Source: Acidovorax sp. NCPPB 4044
Lineage (GTDB): Bacteria; Pseudomonadota; Gammaproteobacteria; Burkholderiales; Burkholderiaceae_C
Direction of reading: 5' to 3'
Assembly: GCF_028069655.1 (NCBI RefSeq)
Contig: NZ_JAMCOS010000001.1
Span: forward strand, 5,176,001 to 5,240,000
Length of the DNA: 64,000 nt
The translations under genes and the position numbers were made by a program. The stretch's first letter is position 1, and the number at the start of each line of letters is the position of its first letter. The notes below the pieces were generated by a model that worked only from the letters and a program-made list of their open reading frames with translations, was not told where the DNA came from and ran no database searches. Below are positions 54,518-62,745 of the stretch, piece by piece.

Positions 54518-55135
54518 TCAGGCCGCGGGCAGCACCGGCCGGCCCGCGATGGCGTCGTCGATGGCCCGGAGCGTGGCGGCCTTCATGCCGCCCGGCGGAT
54601 TCCAGGGGACGGCGGCGGCGTCCTGGTGCGCGCCGAGCCAGCGCCAGCCCGCGCGGCCGAAGCGGCTCGCGGCGATCTCGATCCGCATGCCCTCCGGGAT
54701 CTTGCGCGCGTCCACGGCCTGCTGCACGCGGGCCTGCAGTTCACCGGCCCACGCGAAGACATCGGCGATCTCCGCGCGCGCCGGTTCGGGTTCGGTGTAG
54801 GCACCGCCCCAGGGCAGCTGGATGAAGAGCGCGATCCCCGGGGCGACCCGGTAGAAGTGCACCGCCCAGCTGTTGGTGCCGTGCCCGTCGAAGCCGACCA
54901 GGGCGTATTCCGGCAGGTCCGGGCGCGCCTCGGCCTCGGCCAGGAAGGCACCCAGCCCATAGGGCGAAGCATCCACGGGCCGGGTGGCGAACCAGGCCGG
55001 CCCCCAGGGGCGCAGCGATGCCGCGAGAGGGGCGGGCAGGGGCGGAAAGGGCAGGCGCTCGCCGTCGAACAGGGCCTGGGCGGTGGGGGCTGCGTGGCCG
55101 CCCGGAGCGGGCGCGTGGGCAATTGCATTCGTCAT
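54518..55135 (-). CDS. Uncharacterised protein downstream of the kinase-like effector
   Basis: 205 residues, not recognised. Segments of note: GPAWFATRPVDASPYGLGAFLAEAEARPDLPEYALVGFDGHGTNSWAVHFY, ALFIQLPWGGAYTE and a helical VFAWAGELQARVQQAVDARKI. No signal peptide, no membrane segment. The start is 12 bp from the effector stop, so it is probably transcribed with it from the PIP-box promoter. That could make it an accessory factor, but the sequence does not show a chaperone pattern. The terminal Ala/Pro-rich region is unlike secreted effector N-termini. Confidence 0.65.
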   Translation of the reverse strand: MTNAIAHAPAPGGHAAPTAQALFDGERLPFPPLPAPLAASLRPWGPAWFATRPVDASPYGLGAFLAEAEARPDLPEYALVGFDGHGTNSWAVHFYRVAPGIALFIQLPWGGAYTEPEPARAEIADVFAWAGELQARVQQAVDARKIPEGMRIEIAASRFGRAGWRWLGAHQDAAAVPWNPPGGMKAATLRAIDDAIAGRPVLPAA

Positions 55136-55147
55136 CGGGGATCTTTC

Positions 55148-56863
55148 TCACCAGCTTTTGTGGTTCGGAGCCGCGGCTTTCTCGAGTTCTTTGGCTTGCT
55201 CGGCCAGCCTGGCCTGCGCTTTGCCGATTGCGCAGCCGACGTAGCTGTTCTCCCAGGTCATCAGCTCCTGGGTGCTGTGAAGGCCCCAATCCGCGGGATC
55301 GATGATCCTGCCGGTGGCGTGCAGATGGTCGATGTGGGCCTTGACCCCCTGAAGGCGCTGGATCGCCGCCTCGATCTCGTCCGGTTTGAGCTTGTCCGCC
55401 AGCATCTCGCGGATGTCCTGCGGCGTGAGCGCGTCGATGGTGCCCGCCATGCGGAAATCGACCACCGGTGGCAGCTCCGTGCCGTGCAGCACCCAGGTGT
55501 CGGAGTCGTCGTCGATCGCCCGGATACCGGCAGGATCGGTCACGTTCTTGCCGAAGCATTGGTCGTTGTCGATGCCCGCGATCTTGGCGCGATCGTCCGC
55601 GCCGAAGTGGATGAAATAGTTGTTGCCATGGCGGTCGCCCTGCCCCGTGAGGTGGTCGAGCAGTTGCAGCTTGGTCAACTCCTCGCACACGTCGCCCCTG
55701 CGGAACAGGTGCGCCGGGGTCTGGGCCGCGGGCTTGCCCCGGGCCCGTTCCATCATCAGCCCGACGTCCGGATCCAGGGGGCCCCGCCCGGTATCGATCA
55801 CCGCCAGGCGCGTGTCCACCACCACGTGCAGGCCCAGCTTTCTCGCATAGGCCACCGTCGCGATGTTGCGCATGGCGGTCTGCGGGTCGTTTCGGGGGAT
55901 GCCGCTGACCTGGGCGACGCTTCCGGTTTCCTGTGTGTTGAGCGGCTTGAATATGCCGTCGATCGTGGAGCCGTCGGCGTCTTTGAGCTTCACGGCGTAG
56001 ACCTTGTTGTAGGCGCCGCTTCCCACCTGTACCGGCTTTTCCGCCACGTCGCTGTCTGTGAACTCGGGCAATGTTTCGGGTGTGACCTGCAGCTTCAACG
56101 GCCGGTAGAGCTGTTCGACGGCCACCTGGTCGAGCGTGTCCAGCAGCAGCTTCCGGTCTGGCTCCAGGGTGCCGTTCGCCAGGCTCCCCTCCAGTGCGGC
56201 CATGCGGATCGTATCGACGGCCATCAGCGGGGGAATACGGCCCGTGCGGGTCAGGGACGATACGTCGGCATGCACCAGGGCCTTGAAGTCCTCTCTACGG
56301 CGCCCTTCCATGGGTTGCGGCTTTCCCTGCAGCCGCGCCCGCCATCGGTCCGAAACCGTGGTGGGCTGCTGCCTGCCCGCGCGTTCCTTCAGCCGCTTCA
56401 TGACCTTGCCGCCCCCGGGCAAGCCCGCATACATCTGCCGGGCTTCGTCCCGCAGGCGTTCGCGGGCCAGCATGTCGCGAAGGGTGGTGCGGGGCGGCTT
56501 CGGCGCGGTGGCGTTCCCGTGGGGCAATTCCACGAGGGCAGACGGCGCCGGCAGCGATTGCACTTGGCTCGGCAATGAAGACGAAATCTGGCTGGACCCT
56601 GCCGACGAGCGCGGCATCGAAGACGCCGCCGTGTAGAAGGACTGCTGCGAGTGGCTGGATGGCGGGGACGGGAGCAGTGCGTTGCGCGGTGCCGGTGTTT
56701 GTCCGCCCGCGATGCTGCGGGCAGGCGAGCCGCCGAGCCCGGTGGGCGTGTCGAGCGAAGCACTGGAGCGGGTCGCCGTGCGAGATGGCGCGGTGTTCTC
56801 CGACGTGTTCCGTGCGGCCGGAGCGGGATTCCGGGCGATCCGAATCGGGGTGTCCGGCAACAT
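55148..56863 (-). CDS. Candidate type III effector with PI3/4-kinase-like domain
   Basis: 571 residues. The N-terminal ~120 are Ser/Thr/Pro-rich and low in acidic residues, like type III secretion signals (NTSENTAPSRTATRSSAS). Residues ~270-450 show a kinase-like core of the phosphatidylinositol 3/4-kinase and HipA sort: a glycine-rich loop GSGAYNKVYAV (281-291), Lys in GIFKPL (306), catalytic DRHGNNYFI (410-418) and metal-binding GIDNDQCFG (430-438). It would phosphorylate a lipid or protein in the host. A PIP box and matching -10 lie upstream. The frame stays open upstream of 56863; ATG at 56863 is chosen because the low-complexity leader starts there. I cannot name a known effector. Confidence 0.78.
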   Translation of the reverse strand: MLPDTPIRIARNPAPAARNTSENTAPSRTATRSSASLDTPTGLGGSPARSIAGGQTPAPRNALLPSPPSSHSQQSFYTAASSMPRSSAGSSQISSSLPSQVQSLPAPSALVELPHGNATAPKPPRTTLRDMLARERLRDEARQMYAGLPGGGKVMKRLKERAGRQQPTTVSDRWRARLQGKPQPMEGRRREDFKALVHADVSSLTRTGRIPPLMAVDTIRMAALEGSLANGTLEPDRKLLLDTLDQVAVEQLYRPLKLQVTPETLPEFTDSDVAEKPVQVGSGAYNKVYAVKLKDADGSTIDGIFKPLNTQETGSVAQVSGIPRNDPQTAMRNIATVAYARKLGLHVVVDTRLAVIDTGRGPLDPDVGLMMERARGKPAAQTPAHLFRRGDVCEELTKLQLLDHLTGQGDRHGNNYFIHFGADDRAKIAGIDNDQCFGKNVTDPAGIRAIDDDSDTWVLHGTELPPVVDFRMAGTIDALTPQDIREMLADKLKPDEIEAAIQRLQGVKAHIDHLHATGRIIDPADWGLHSTQELMTWENSYVGCAIGKAQARLAEQAKELEKAAAPNHKSW

Positions 56864-57001
56864 GGTGGTGTTTGGCTTTTGACGTTGGTCGGGTGCGACC
56901 GGAAAACCTTCCGGCTGCGCGGACTGCCCCACGCTGCGGCGCCTTGGGCCGGACCGCTTCTGCGGGTTCCGCCGGCCGCTGCAGAAGGCCAGTTCCGGAC
57001 A

Positions 57002-57063
57002 ACTCTGCCCGCGCCGCCCGGCGGGCCGGCGCCCCTGTGCGAAGTGCTGCGCCGGCATGCGAA
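57002..57063 (-). promoter_or_regulatory. PIP-box (HrpX-type) promoter of the kinase-like effector
   Basis: Minus strand: TTCGC at 57063-57059 and at 57043-57039 are separated by exactly 15 nt (PIP box TTCGB-N15-TTCGB). A -10-type YANNNT (CAGAGT, 57007-57002) lies 31 nt after it, the consensus spacing. It predicts activation by an HrpX/HrpB-type AraC regulator during plant infection. Confidence 0.82.
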
Positions 57064-57153
57064 CCGGCTCCGTTGCCGCCCGGCCCCCGCGGCTGCACCG
57101 TGCCTGGCGTTATGCCCGGAATAACGCCTGTGCATGCCGCAGAGCGGGACCGG

Positions 57154-57214
57154 TTCGCCTGCCCGGCAAGGGCTTCGCCCCGTTCATAGGACCGTCACAT
57201 CGCGGTTCGACAGT
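57154..57214 (+). promoter_or_regulatory. PIP-box (HrpX-type) promoter of the chaperone-effector pair
   Basis: Plus strand: TTCGC at 57154-57158 and at 57174-57178 with exactly 15 nt between. The hexamer 30 nt downstream is GACAGT (57209-57214), which fits ANNNT but lacks the first pyrimidine. It faces the opposite PIP box 90 bp away. Confidence 0.78.
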
Positions 57215-57272
57215 GGCCGGGTCTGCCGCGGTTGCGCGGCTCCCCAACGTGTCGTCCCAGGAAACCCACACC

Positions 57273-57746
57273 ATGCCCATCCCTTCTTCCGCAGCCCCCG
57301 CGCCGCAAGGCGCCGATCCGGCACGTGCATTCCTCTCGCAGATCGGCATCCACCTCGGTATTCCCCCGCAGACCCTGGCGGCCGTGGAGGCCGGCGAGCC
57401 CTTCATGGGCCCGTCGGGCCTGCTGTGCCGCATCCACACGCGGGCCGCCGAGGCCGGCTGGCACGCCTACCCCGAGGTGGTGCTGCCGATGGCCGCCGCC
57501 GAACTGGGGGGGCTGGACGTGCTGCGCCTGCTGGGCGTGCAGGAGCAGTTGCTGGGCGAGGAAGGCTGGCACCTGGGCCTGATGGAGGGCGGCGGGCTGC
57601 TGTCGCTGCGGCCCCTGCAGGCCAGTGCCGATGCCGCGCAGGTGGCGGCCGACATGGACCGCGGCCACGTGCTCGGGCGCGCCGCGCTGGACGTGCTGGC
57701 GGGCGACCCCTCGCCGGCCGATGCCGGCCCGGGAGGCGCACCATGA
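57273..57746 (+). CDS. Candidate type III secretion chaperone
   Basis: 157-residue acidic protein with the size, composition and layout of class I (CesT/SycE-type) chaperones. It has an N-terminal helix (DPARAFLSQIGIHLGIPPQ), beta strands ending in CRIHTRAAEAGWHAYPEVVLPM, and a C-terminal region LLSLRPLQASADAAQVAADMD. It is the first gene after the plus-strand PIP box, and its stop overlaps the start of the 799-residue effector gene (ATGA). That is the usual chaperone-effector layout. The ATG at 57273 follows an AGGAAA site. Family identity is inferred from context and size, not from a clear motif. Confidence 0.68.
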   Translation: MPIPSSAAPAPQGADPARAFLSQIGIHLGIPPQTLAAVEAGEPFMGPSGLLCRIHTRAAEAGWHAYPEVVLPMAAAELGGLDVLRLLGVQEQLLGEEGWHLGLMEGGGLLSLRPLQASADAAQVAADMDRGHVLGRAALDVLAGDPSPADAGPGGAP

Positions 57747-60142
57747 TCGGCAGCCCCAGCCGCGCCCTGCTGCAGGGGGTTTCGGAGCGGTCGGACAGCT
57801 CGGTCGGCTCGGTCGATGAGCGGCAGACGAAGCGCGCGCGGACCGCGCGCACACCTTCGTCCCGCTCGCTGCCGGCCCCGCCCCAGGAATTGCAGGAGCT
57901 GGGCCCGGGCCCGCGCAGCGCCTCGGCACGGATGGATGCCACCGCGTCGCAGCGGCGCACGGGCCTGCCGCCGTCGGGGCTGGGGCTGGGATCGGGGCGC
58001 GTGTCCGGGCACCCGCCCTTCCCGGTGCCGTTGCCGGTGCCGGAGAGTGGCCGGGAGATCGCGTCCGATCCCGGCGCCTTTTCCTCGCGCAACACCTTCT
58101 ACTCCACCGTCCGGGAAATGGAAGAGCTGAGCGACTTCGGCGATTCGATGCGCATGGACGTCTCCGGTGGCACGCATGAGCGCCGGCCCAGCATCGATGA
58201 GCTGTCGCGCAGCCATTCGGCGTCGTCCATGGACCTCGACACGGTGGAGCCGCGCGGCGTGGGCCGCGAAGAGGAGGCGCAGCGCCGCGACGCGCCGGGG
58301 GCCGTCACCATCGAGGCCCTGCGCGCGCAGGTCGAGGCGTACCTCGCCACGCTCGATCCGGCCGGGCCGGAACCGGTCCCGCCCGGGGAGCAGGAATCGA
58401 CGCCGCTGGTCGCGGCTGAGCTGGCGCGGCCCGACCAGCAGGCACAGATGCAAACCGAATATGTCGCGTGGGCCGCGGAACAGCTGATGGCGCGGCACAA
58501 GGCCTACGGCAGCCAGGGCGGCTTCCGCATGCGCGAGGACATGGAGGCCGTGGGCGTGGGGCGCGCCTCGGTGGCCATCGCCTACGAAAGCCTCAAGGGC
58601 TTCATGACCTCGGCCACGCGCACGCCCTCCGGCGGCTCGATCTCGACCCTGCGGGACAACGAGGACGGGCCCACCGCGCCCAAGCTCTGGCCGGCCGTGT
58701 TCGGCGGACTCACGGCCGGGCCCGTCAACTACCTGGTCGAATCCATCCTCATCCCGGCCATGGACCGGCGCTCGCGCGTGGCGAACCTGCCCGTCTTCAA
58801 GGCCGTGGACCCCAAGGTGCTGCAGCCCGAGCCCGCACCCGTGCAGCTCGAGGTGGTGGACGGCACCAAGCGCTTCTGGCGACCCATCCGGGATTCGGAA
58901 GTGGGGCACATCGCCACCACGGGCAGCGTGGACCGCAAGACGCGCAATGCGCTGCGCGGCGAAGCCTACGACCGCCGCAAGCTGGCGGAGACGCGCCAGA
59001 AACTCATGGATGGCAAGGCCGAGGCCGCGCTGCTCAAGCCGGTGCTCACCGCCGGCGCGAATGCGTTCCGGCGCTGGGCCAGCTCCGCCGCCACGCTCGC
59101 GTCGCCGCTCAAGGTGCTGGGCTGGGGCGCGGTGGCCTCCGGCGGCGCCTCGGCCGTGAACAAGGCCGTGCTGGACACGACCAAGGCGCTGCAGAGCACG
59201 GGCCAGGTGGTCGTGCCCGACCTGGTGGGCGGCACGCAGCGGCTCAACCTGTTCCGGCTCGCGCTGCCCGACGAATCGCAGCCGCCGCTGCAGTGGAAGG
59301 ACGCGCGCCGCCTGCCGGGCTTTGGCTGGGAGGTGGCGCAGGAAGCCGTGCCGCTGCTGGCCGAGGCGTTCCGCTCGGCCTCGGGTTTCCTGCACGCCTC
59401 GCGCGACTTCGTCGTGCGCAGCGTGGGGGGCAACGTGGTGATCGGCGCGGTCGCCTCCGCGGCGGGGCTGCAGTTCGCCTCGGCCGTGCGCGGGAGCTAC
59501 GGCGTGCCCGAGGACGGCGAATCGCACCGGTCCGTCGGCAGCGTGCTGCAGCAGGCGGGCCAGAGCTTCTTCAGCGAGCTGGGCTGGAGCGGCTGGAAGG
59601 CGCTGATGGGCGACATCAGCGGCGAGCTGGCCTCGCGGCTGGACGACCGGCGCAACCGGAAGCAGGAGCGGCTCTGGAGCGAGGCGCGCGGCGAGATGCG
59701 CGCCCTGGACACCGATCTGGAGCAGGCGATGAGTGTCTCCATGCGCCACTTCGCGCCCCTGGCCACACCGGCCGCCGCGCACGCCGATGCCGGCGCCGAT
59801 GACGCACTGCGCGACATGGAGGAAGGCCGCGCGGGGACCGCCGCCCCGAGCGACCCGGCTGCGCCGGCCGGCCTGCGGACGCTGGTGGAGCAGGCCCGGC
59901 ACCGCCTCGCGGCGCTGATGGAAGCCAGCCCCCGGGGCATCATCGACCACGGCGAGGTGGCCGCTGCCGCCGACACGCTGCGCCGCCTCACCCGGCACAG
60001 CGCGCCGGAGCTGGCGCGCGAGGGCGCGGACCTGCCGCAGCTGCAGCAGATCCTCGGCCGGCTCGACACGGTGGAACGCATCCTCCAGCAGCGCGAGGGG
60101 ATGATCGAATGGCGCGAGGGCCGCAGCCTGTACGCCGTCTGA
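57743..60142 (+). CDS. Candidate type III effector, 799 aa
   Basis: 799 residues, not matched to a named effector. The N-terminal ~200 residues are Ser/Pro/Arg-rich and low in structure (SDSSVGSVDERQTKRARTAR, SRSLPAPPQEL), as in type III substrates; KRARTAR could act as a nuclear signal (inference). The middle (about 230-620) is helical with hydrophobic stretches (VFGGLTAGPVNYLVESILI, VLGWGAVASGGASAVNKAV, VVIGAVASAAGLQFA) that may bind or enter membranes. The C-terminal ~180 residues are helical and charged (LRTLVEQARHRLAALMEA, LPQLQQILGRLDTVERIL). It is coupled to the upstream chaperone gene by a 4-bp overlap. Confidence 0.72.
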   Translation: MIGSPSRALLQGVSERSDSSVGSVDERQTKRARTARTPSSRSLPAPPQELQELGPGPRSASARMDATASQRRTGLPPSGLGLGSGRVSGHPPFPVPLPVPESGREIASDPGAFSSRNTFYSTVREMEELSDFGDSMRMDVSGGTHERRPSIDELSRSHSASSMDLDTVEPRGVGREEEAQRRDAPGAVTIEALRAQVEAYLATLDPAGPEPVPPGEQESTPLVAAELARPDQQAQMQTEYVAWAAEQLMARHKAYGSQGGFRMREDMEAVGVGRASVAIAYESLKGFMTSATRTPSGGSISTLRDNEDGPTAPKLWPAVFGGLTAGPVNYLVESILIPAMDRRSRVANLPVFKAVDPKVLQPEPAPVQLEVVDGTKRFWRPIRDSEVGHIATTGSVDRKTRNALRGEAYDRRKLAETRQKLMDGKAEAALLKPVLTAGANAFRRWASSAATLASPLKVLGWGAVASGGASAVNKAVLDTTKALQSTGQVVVPDLVGGTQRLNLFRLALPDESQPPLQWKDARRLPGFGWEVAQEAVPLLAEAFRSASGFLHASRDFVVRSVGGNVVIGAVASAAGLQFASAVRGSYGVPEDGESHRSVGSVLQQAGQSFFSELGWSGWKALMGDISGELASRLDDRRNRKQERLWSEARGEMRALDTDLEQAMSVSMRHFAPLATPAAAHADAGADDALRDMEEGRAGTAAPSDPAAPAGLRTLVEQARHRLAALMEASPRGIIDHGEVAAAADTLRRLTRHSAPELAREGADLPQLQQILGRLDTVERILQQREGMIEWREGRSLYAV

Positions 60143-60155
60143 ATCCGGCAGCGAT

Positions 60156-60207
60156 GGTTTGCTATTGAATATGTAGCAAACTATTCAATGGAATCGTCGG
60201 CATGGGG
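60156..60207 (-). repeat. Dispersed hairpin repeat, copy 6
   Basis: Minus orientation. Stem GTTTGCTA (60157-60164) / TAGCAAAC (60174-60181), followed by CTATTCAATGGAATC and CGGCATGGGG. It lies between the convergent effector gene and priA. Confidence 0.85.
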
Positions 60208-60272
60208 CAAAAACGCTTCGGAGCCTTTCCGGGCGCCCGGGGCCTGCCGTGTTCCCGTTCGGCGTGCGGACG

Positions 60273-62432
60273 TCAGATGGCGAGCGGGTCCACGTCCACG
60301 AGCCAGCGCACGAGTCCGCGGTGCGCCGGGTCCGCGCGGCAGGCATGCAGGAGCGGCTGCCAGGCCGCGAGGAAGCGCTGCAGCGCCGCGCGGCGCGGGC
60401 TCTCCAGCAGCATCTGCGCGCGCTCCACGTTGGCCACGCGCTGGATGGCGAGCGGCACGGGCGGGAACAACGTCACATGCTCCAGGCCGGGCAGGGCGGC
60501 CGCGCGCGCGGCCTCCGAGCACGCGCCCAGGAAGGCCTGCGCCACCTCCTGCGTGCGCGCGTCGGCCCGCACCAGCGCCTGGAACGCGAAGGGCGGCATG
60601 GCGGCCTCGGCGCGCTCGGCGAGCTGGCGCGCGGCGAAGGCCGGGTAGTCGTGGCGGCGCAGCGCGGCATAGACGGCATGGTCGGCATGGAAGGTCTGCA
60701 CCCACATCTCGCAGGGGCTGCCCTGCGCGGCCACGTAGCCCGCATCGCGCCCGGCGCGGCCCGCGGCCTGCATGAGCAGCGCGAAGAGCCGCTCGGGCGC
60801 CCGGAAATCGCTGGAGAACAGCGCGCCGTCGGGCTGCACGGCGGCCACCAGCGTGATGCGCCGGAAGTCGTGCCCCTTGGCCACCATCTGCGTGCCGACC
60901 AGCACGTCCACCTCGCCCGCATGCACCTGGGCGAGCTGCTCTTCCAGCGCACCCTTGGCCCGCGTGGTGTCGGCATCGATGCGGGCCACGCGCGCGGCGC
61001 GGCGCTCCGGCGTGATGACGTTGCGCAGCAGTTGCGCGAGCTGCTCTTCGAGCTGCTCGGTGCCGCGGCCGATCGGCGCGATGTCCGGGTTGCCGCAGCC
61101 CGGGCAGGCGTAGGGCACGCGCTGCGCGAAGCCGCAGTGGTGGCAGCGCAGCGAGCGGTCGATCTTGTGGAAGACCTGGTGGGCGCTGCAGTGCGGGCAG
61201 TCGCTCTTCCAGCCGCATTCGGTGCAGTGCAGCACGGGCGCGAAGCCGCGCCGGTTGAGCAGCACCAGGCACTGCTCGCCGCGCTCCACGCGCTCCGTGA
61301 TGGCCGCGACCAGCGGCGGCGAGAACACCGCGCCGCGCGGCTGCTGGGCCATGTCCACCAGCCGCACGCGCGGCAGCGCACCCGCGCCGATGCGGCTGGG
61401 CATGTGCAGCCGCAGGTAGCGGCCGCCCGGGTCGTCGCCTTCCGCCGGGCGGCTCGCGTGCCAGCTCTCCAGCGACGGCGTGGCCGAGCCGAGGATCACC
61501 TTCGCGCCCTGCTCGCGCCCGCGCCAGATGGCGAGGTCGCGCGCCGAGTAGCGCGCGCCCTCCTGCTGCTTGTAGCTCGCGTCGTGCTCCTCGTCCACGA
61601 CGATGAGCGCGAGGCCCGGCAGGCTCGCGAACACCGCCATGCGCGTGCCCAGCACGATGCGCGCCTGGCCCGCGTGGGCCGCGAGCCAGCTCTTGAGCCG
61701 CTGCGGATTCGTCATGCCGCTGTGCAGCGAGACCACGCTGTCCGCCCCGTAGAGCGGCGCGAAACGCGCGAGGAAGCGTGCCTCCAGCTGCGGCGTGAGG
61801 TTGATCTCCGGCACCATCACCAGCACCTGCGCGTCCGGGCGCGCGGCCAGCGCCTGCTGCACGCTGCGCAGGTACACCTCGGTCTTGCCGCTGCCGGTGC
61901 TGCCGTAGAGCAGGAAGGGCCCGGGCTCCACCGCGATGCGGTCGGTGGCCGCGCGCTGCTCGTCGCTCAGCGCGAAGGTGTCGGGCGCGTAGCAGGCGGC
62001 GGCCTCGCCCACGGCGGTGGCCGGCGCGCGCTTGAGCCGCCGGGCCAGCTGTGCGGGGCTCAGGTCGCGCAGTTGCGGCGGCAGCGCGGCGAGCGCCACT
62101 TCGCCCAGCGCGCGCTGGTAGTAGCGCGCCGCGAAGGCCACGAGCCGGCGCCAGGCCGCATCCAGCGGCGCGAGCCCGTCCAGCACCCCGGCGACGGGCC
62201 GCACGGCGGCCCCCGCCGGCAGCGGCGCGGCATCGGCCGGCGCGTCCCACACGACGCCCAGCACCTCGCGCGCGCCCAGCGGCACGCGCACCAGCGTGCC
62301 CGGCGGCAGCGGCACGGCGCTCTCGTAGCTGAGCAGATCGCCCACGGCGCTGTGCGCGGGCGTCTGCACGGCCACCGACACCAGGGCGGTGCCGTCGGCA
62401 TGCGGCAGCCCGGGAGGTATCGGGGATGGCAT
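60273..62432 (-). CDS. priA: Primosomal protein N' (replication restart helicase)
   Basis: 719-residue PriA. It has the N-terminal 3'-end-binding domain, then helicase motifs YGSTGSGKTEVYL (Walker A), VVDEEHDASYKQ (DEEH box), GSATPSLESW, and LVGTQMVAKGHDF and QAAGRAGRD in the second half. The cysteine-rich zinc region CTECGWKSDCPHCSAHQ ... CHHCGFAQRVPYACPGCG binds two zinc ions. It reloads the replisome at collapsed forks. The ATG at 62432 was chosen; an in-frame GTG lies 24 bp upstream. Confidence 0.95.
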   Translation of the reverse strand: MPSPIPPGLPHADGTALVSVAVQTPAHSAVGDLLSYESAVPLPPGTLVRVPLGAREVLGVVWDAPADAAPLPAGAAVRPVAGVLDGLAPLDAAWRRLVAFAARYYQRALGEVALAALPPQLRDLSPAQLARRLKRAPATAVGEAAACYAPDTFALSDEQRAATDRIAVEPGPFLLYGSTGSGKTEVYLRSVQQALAARPDAQVLVMVPEINLTPQLEARFLARFAPLYGADSVVSLHSGMTNPQRLKSWLAAHAGQARIVLGTRMAVFASLPGLALIVVDEEHDASYKQQEGARYSARDLAIWRGREQGAKVILGSATPSLESWHASRPAEGDDPGGRYLRLHMPSRIGAGALPRVRLVDMAQQPRGAVFSPPLVAAITERVERGEQCLVLLNRRGFAPVLHCTECGWKSDCPHCSAHQVFHKIDRSLRCHHCGFAQRVPYACPGCGNPDIAPIGRGTEQLEEQLAQLLRNVITPERRAARVARIDADTTRAKGALEEQLAQVHAGEVDVLVGTQMVAKGHDFRRITLVAAVQPDGALFSSDFRAPERLFALLMQAAGRAGRDAGYVAAQGSPCEMWVQTFHADHAVYAALRRHDYPAFAARQLAERAEAAMPPFAFQALVRADARTQEVAQAFLGACSEAARAAALPGLEHVTLFPPVPLAIQRVANVERAQMLLESPRRAALQRFLAAWQPLLHACRADPAHRGLVRWLVDVDPLAI

Positions 62433-62745
62433 GGGGGCGAGGGAGAAAGGGGGCACGGTCGAGAAGAAAGCGCGGCGCTATCGTACGCGCCGCTTTTTTC
62501 ACCGGAGTGGTGGAGTATGCGTCCGGCTCGCTCACCTCGATTGCGGGCTGCCCTGCGTCCAACTGGGCGGGGAAAGTCCATTCAAGCAGACGCGAAACGC
62601 TGCGTGGGAATGGAATGAAGGTGACCGGGCTGGCCGTTTGCGGCGCAAGGCCCGTGTCGAACGCCCGCCGTGTTCTTTTGTCTGCCAGGCGGATTCCTGC
62701 CCTTCGGCGAGGCCGTCTTGTCTGGCGGCAGAGCTGGCAGGCCTC
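62433..62745. other. Intergenic region between cytochrome P450 and priA genes
   Basis: No convincing ORF. A terminator-like hairpin lies at 62472-62499; the rest shows nothing recognisable. It must contain the priA promoter. Confidence 0.5.
62472..62499 (+). terminator. Candidate rho-independent terminator
   Basis: 7-bp stem GCGGCGC (62472-62478) / GCGCCGC (62487-62493) followed by six T on the plus strand. No plus-strand gene precedes it closely; read on the minus strand it could end the P450 transcript, with a weaker T-rich tail. Confidence 0.5.

Noticed and set aside
57467..59998. Long minus-strand frame opposite the 799-residue effector gene
   Set aside because: No start signal, antisense to a coupled gene pair, Arg/His/Gln-rich; a shadow frame.
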